6,112 nucleotides of DNA, from contig JAESRM010000011.1 of NCBI GenBank assembly GCA_016764635.1, forward strand, positions 8,367 through 14,478. The letters are read 5' to 3'. Position numbers and translations under genes: made by a program. The notes beneath the pieces were generated by a model, which was not told the origin of the DNA, made no database searches, and worked only from the letters and a program-made list of their open reading frames with translations. Of the stretch, positions 5,804 to 6,112 are shown in pieces; the stretch's first letter is position 1, and each line of letters opens with the position of its first letter. Source of the DNA: Planctomycetota bacterium (GTDB taxonomy: Bacteria > Planctomycetota > UBA1135 > GCA-002686595).

Positions 5804-6112
5804 CTATTGGAACCAGGCGAAGGTGTCGCCGTCCGTGAAAGTGTGCAACTTGACGTCCTGGATGGAGTGCGCGACCTGGGCTTGTCCGCGCCTCTTCTTA
5901 GACTTGCGGGCGTCGACAAAAATGGTGGAGCCGCTGCCGAGGAAGCTCATGTCGTCGCCGATGATCCGAATCGTAGCGCCGTGATTGAAGGCGATGCCGG
6001 GGCGGTTGGGCTGGTCCAAGCAGGCCGTGAGGCCCACGATCAAACGATCGTCTTCGTCCATGCAAGGGATTACAAATCCATTCCAGAGGCCCATGCCGCG
6101 GTTGGGCATGAC
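5804..6112 (-). CDS. C-terminal part of a protein resembling the cyanophycinase-like (peptidase S51) family
   Basis: The 102 visible residues run to a TAG at 5804-5806, and the frame is open to the window edge, so the N-terminal part is missing. In window numbering, GMGLWNGFVI (6-15) resembles the glycine-rich GLGLL segment of cyanophycinases. R23 could match the arginine of the substrate-binding helix that follows. PGIAFN (38-43) sits where that family has a GIGLDE-like turn, FLGSGSTIFVDAR (57-69) matches the VLGSGAVTVVD-type strand, and the end (DVKLHTFTDGDTF) resembles the usual VRLHVLxPGDxF close. Known members are serine peptidases that cleave cyanophycin or related dipeptides. The catalytic serine region (GxSAGA) would be outside the window. 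The usual histidine of the DQHF-like motif and the DE pair are not conserved here, so the protein may have another substrate or be inactive. The ATG at 6109 is unlikely to be the true start. Confidence 0.5.
   Translation of the reverse strand, partial: VMPNRGMGLWNGFVIPCMDEDDRLIVGLTACLDQPNRPGIAFNHGATIRIIGDDMSFLGSGSTIFVDARKSKKRRGQAQVAHSIQDVKLHTFTDGDTFAWFQ

Overview
The window is dense, moderately GC-rich bacterial DNA with five well-supported genes and two weaker ones at the right edge. The organism cannot be named with certainty. Starts without a usable Shine-Dalgarno sequence, a gamma-alpha fused KorA with its KorB, and a membrane protein of a type I recall mainly from Planctomycetota and similar environmental phyla suggest a Gram-negative, planctomycete-like or other little-cultured bacterium. 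This is inference with low confidence. No mobile element, CRISPR array, tRNA or rRNA is visible.

Left block, positions 1-1385, plus strand: the downstream part of a three-helix membrane protein, open to the window edge, is followed by a small stand-alone HD-domain hydrolase of the (p)ppGpp hydrolase type (RelA/SpoT HD family). The two are joined by a TAATG stop/start overlap, so they are probably translationally coupled.

Positions 1382-2203, minus strand: a CysQ-like 3'(2'),5'-bisphosphate nucleotidase of the inositol monophosphatase superfamily runs head-on into the HD hydrolase. The two stop codons overlap, with no room for a conventional terminator between them. Both enzymes probably remove phosphate from nucleotides that carry a 3' phosphate or pyrophosphate group.

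Positions 2204-2429: a 226-base divergent intergenic region with a possible -10 element and a leader hairpin ahead of korA. Positions 2430-5299, plus strand: korA and korB, an operon for a two-subunit 2-oxoacid (probably 2-oxoglutarate):ferredoxin oxidoreductase. This enzyme makes or consumes acyl-CoA with low-potential electrons and stands in for, or supplements, 2-oxoglutarate dehydrogenase in the TCA cycle. A strong and nearly symmetrical hairpin at 5316-5374 closes the operon and probably also ends transcription arriving from the opposite strand.

Right block, positions 5413-6112, minus strand: a 94-residue unrecognised acidic protein, and upstream of it the C-terminal end of a protein that resembles the cyanophycinase-like (peptidase S51) family, cut by the window edge.

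I do not see a clear undescribed multi-gene system. The most interesting points are the coupled membrane protein and alarmone-type hydrolase facing CysQ, the small unknown protein beside the divergent S51-like fragment, and the structured korA leader.
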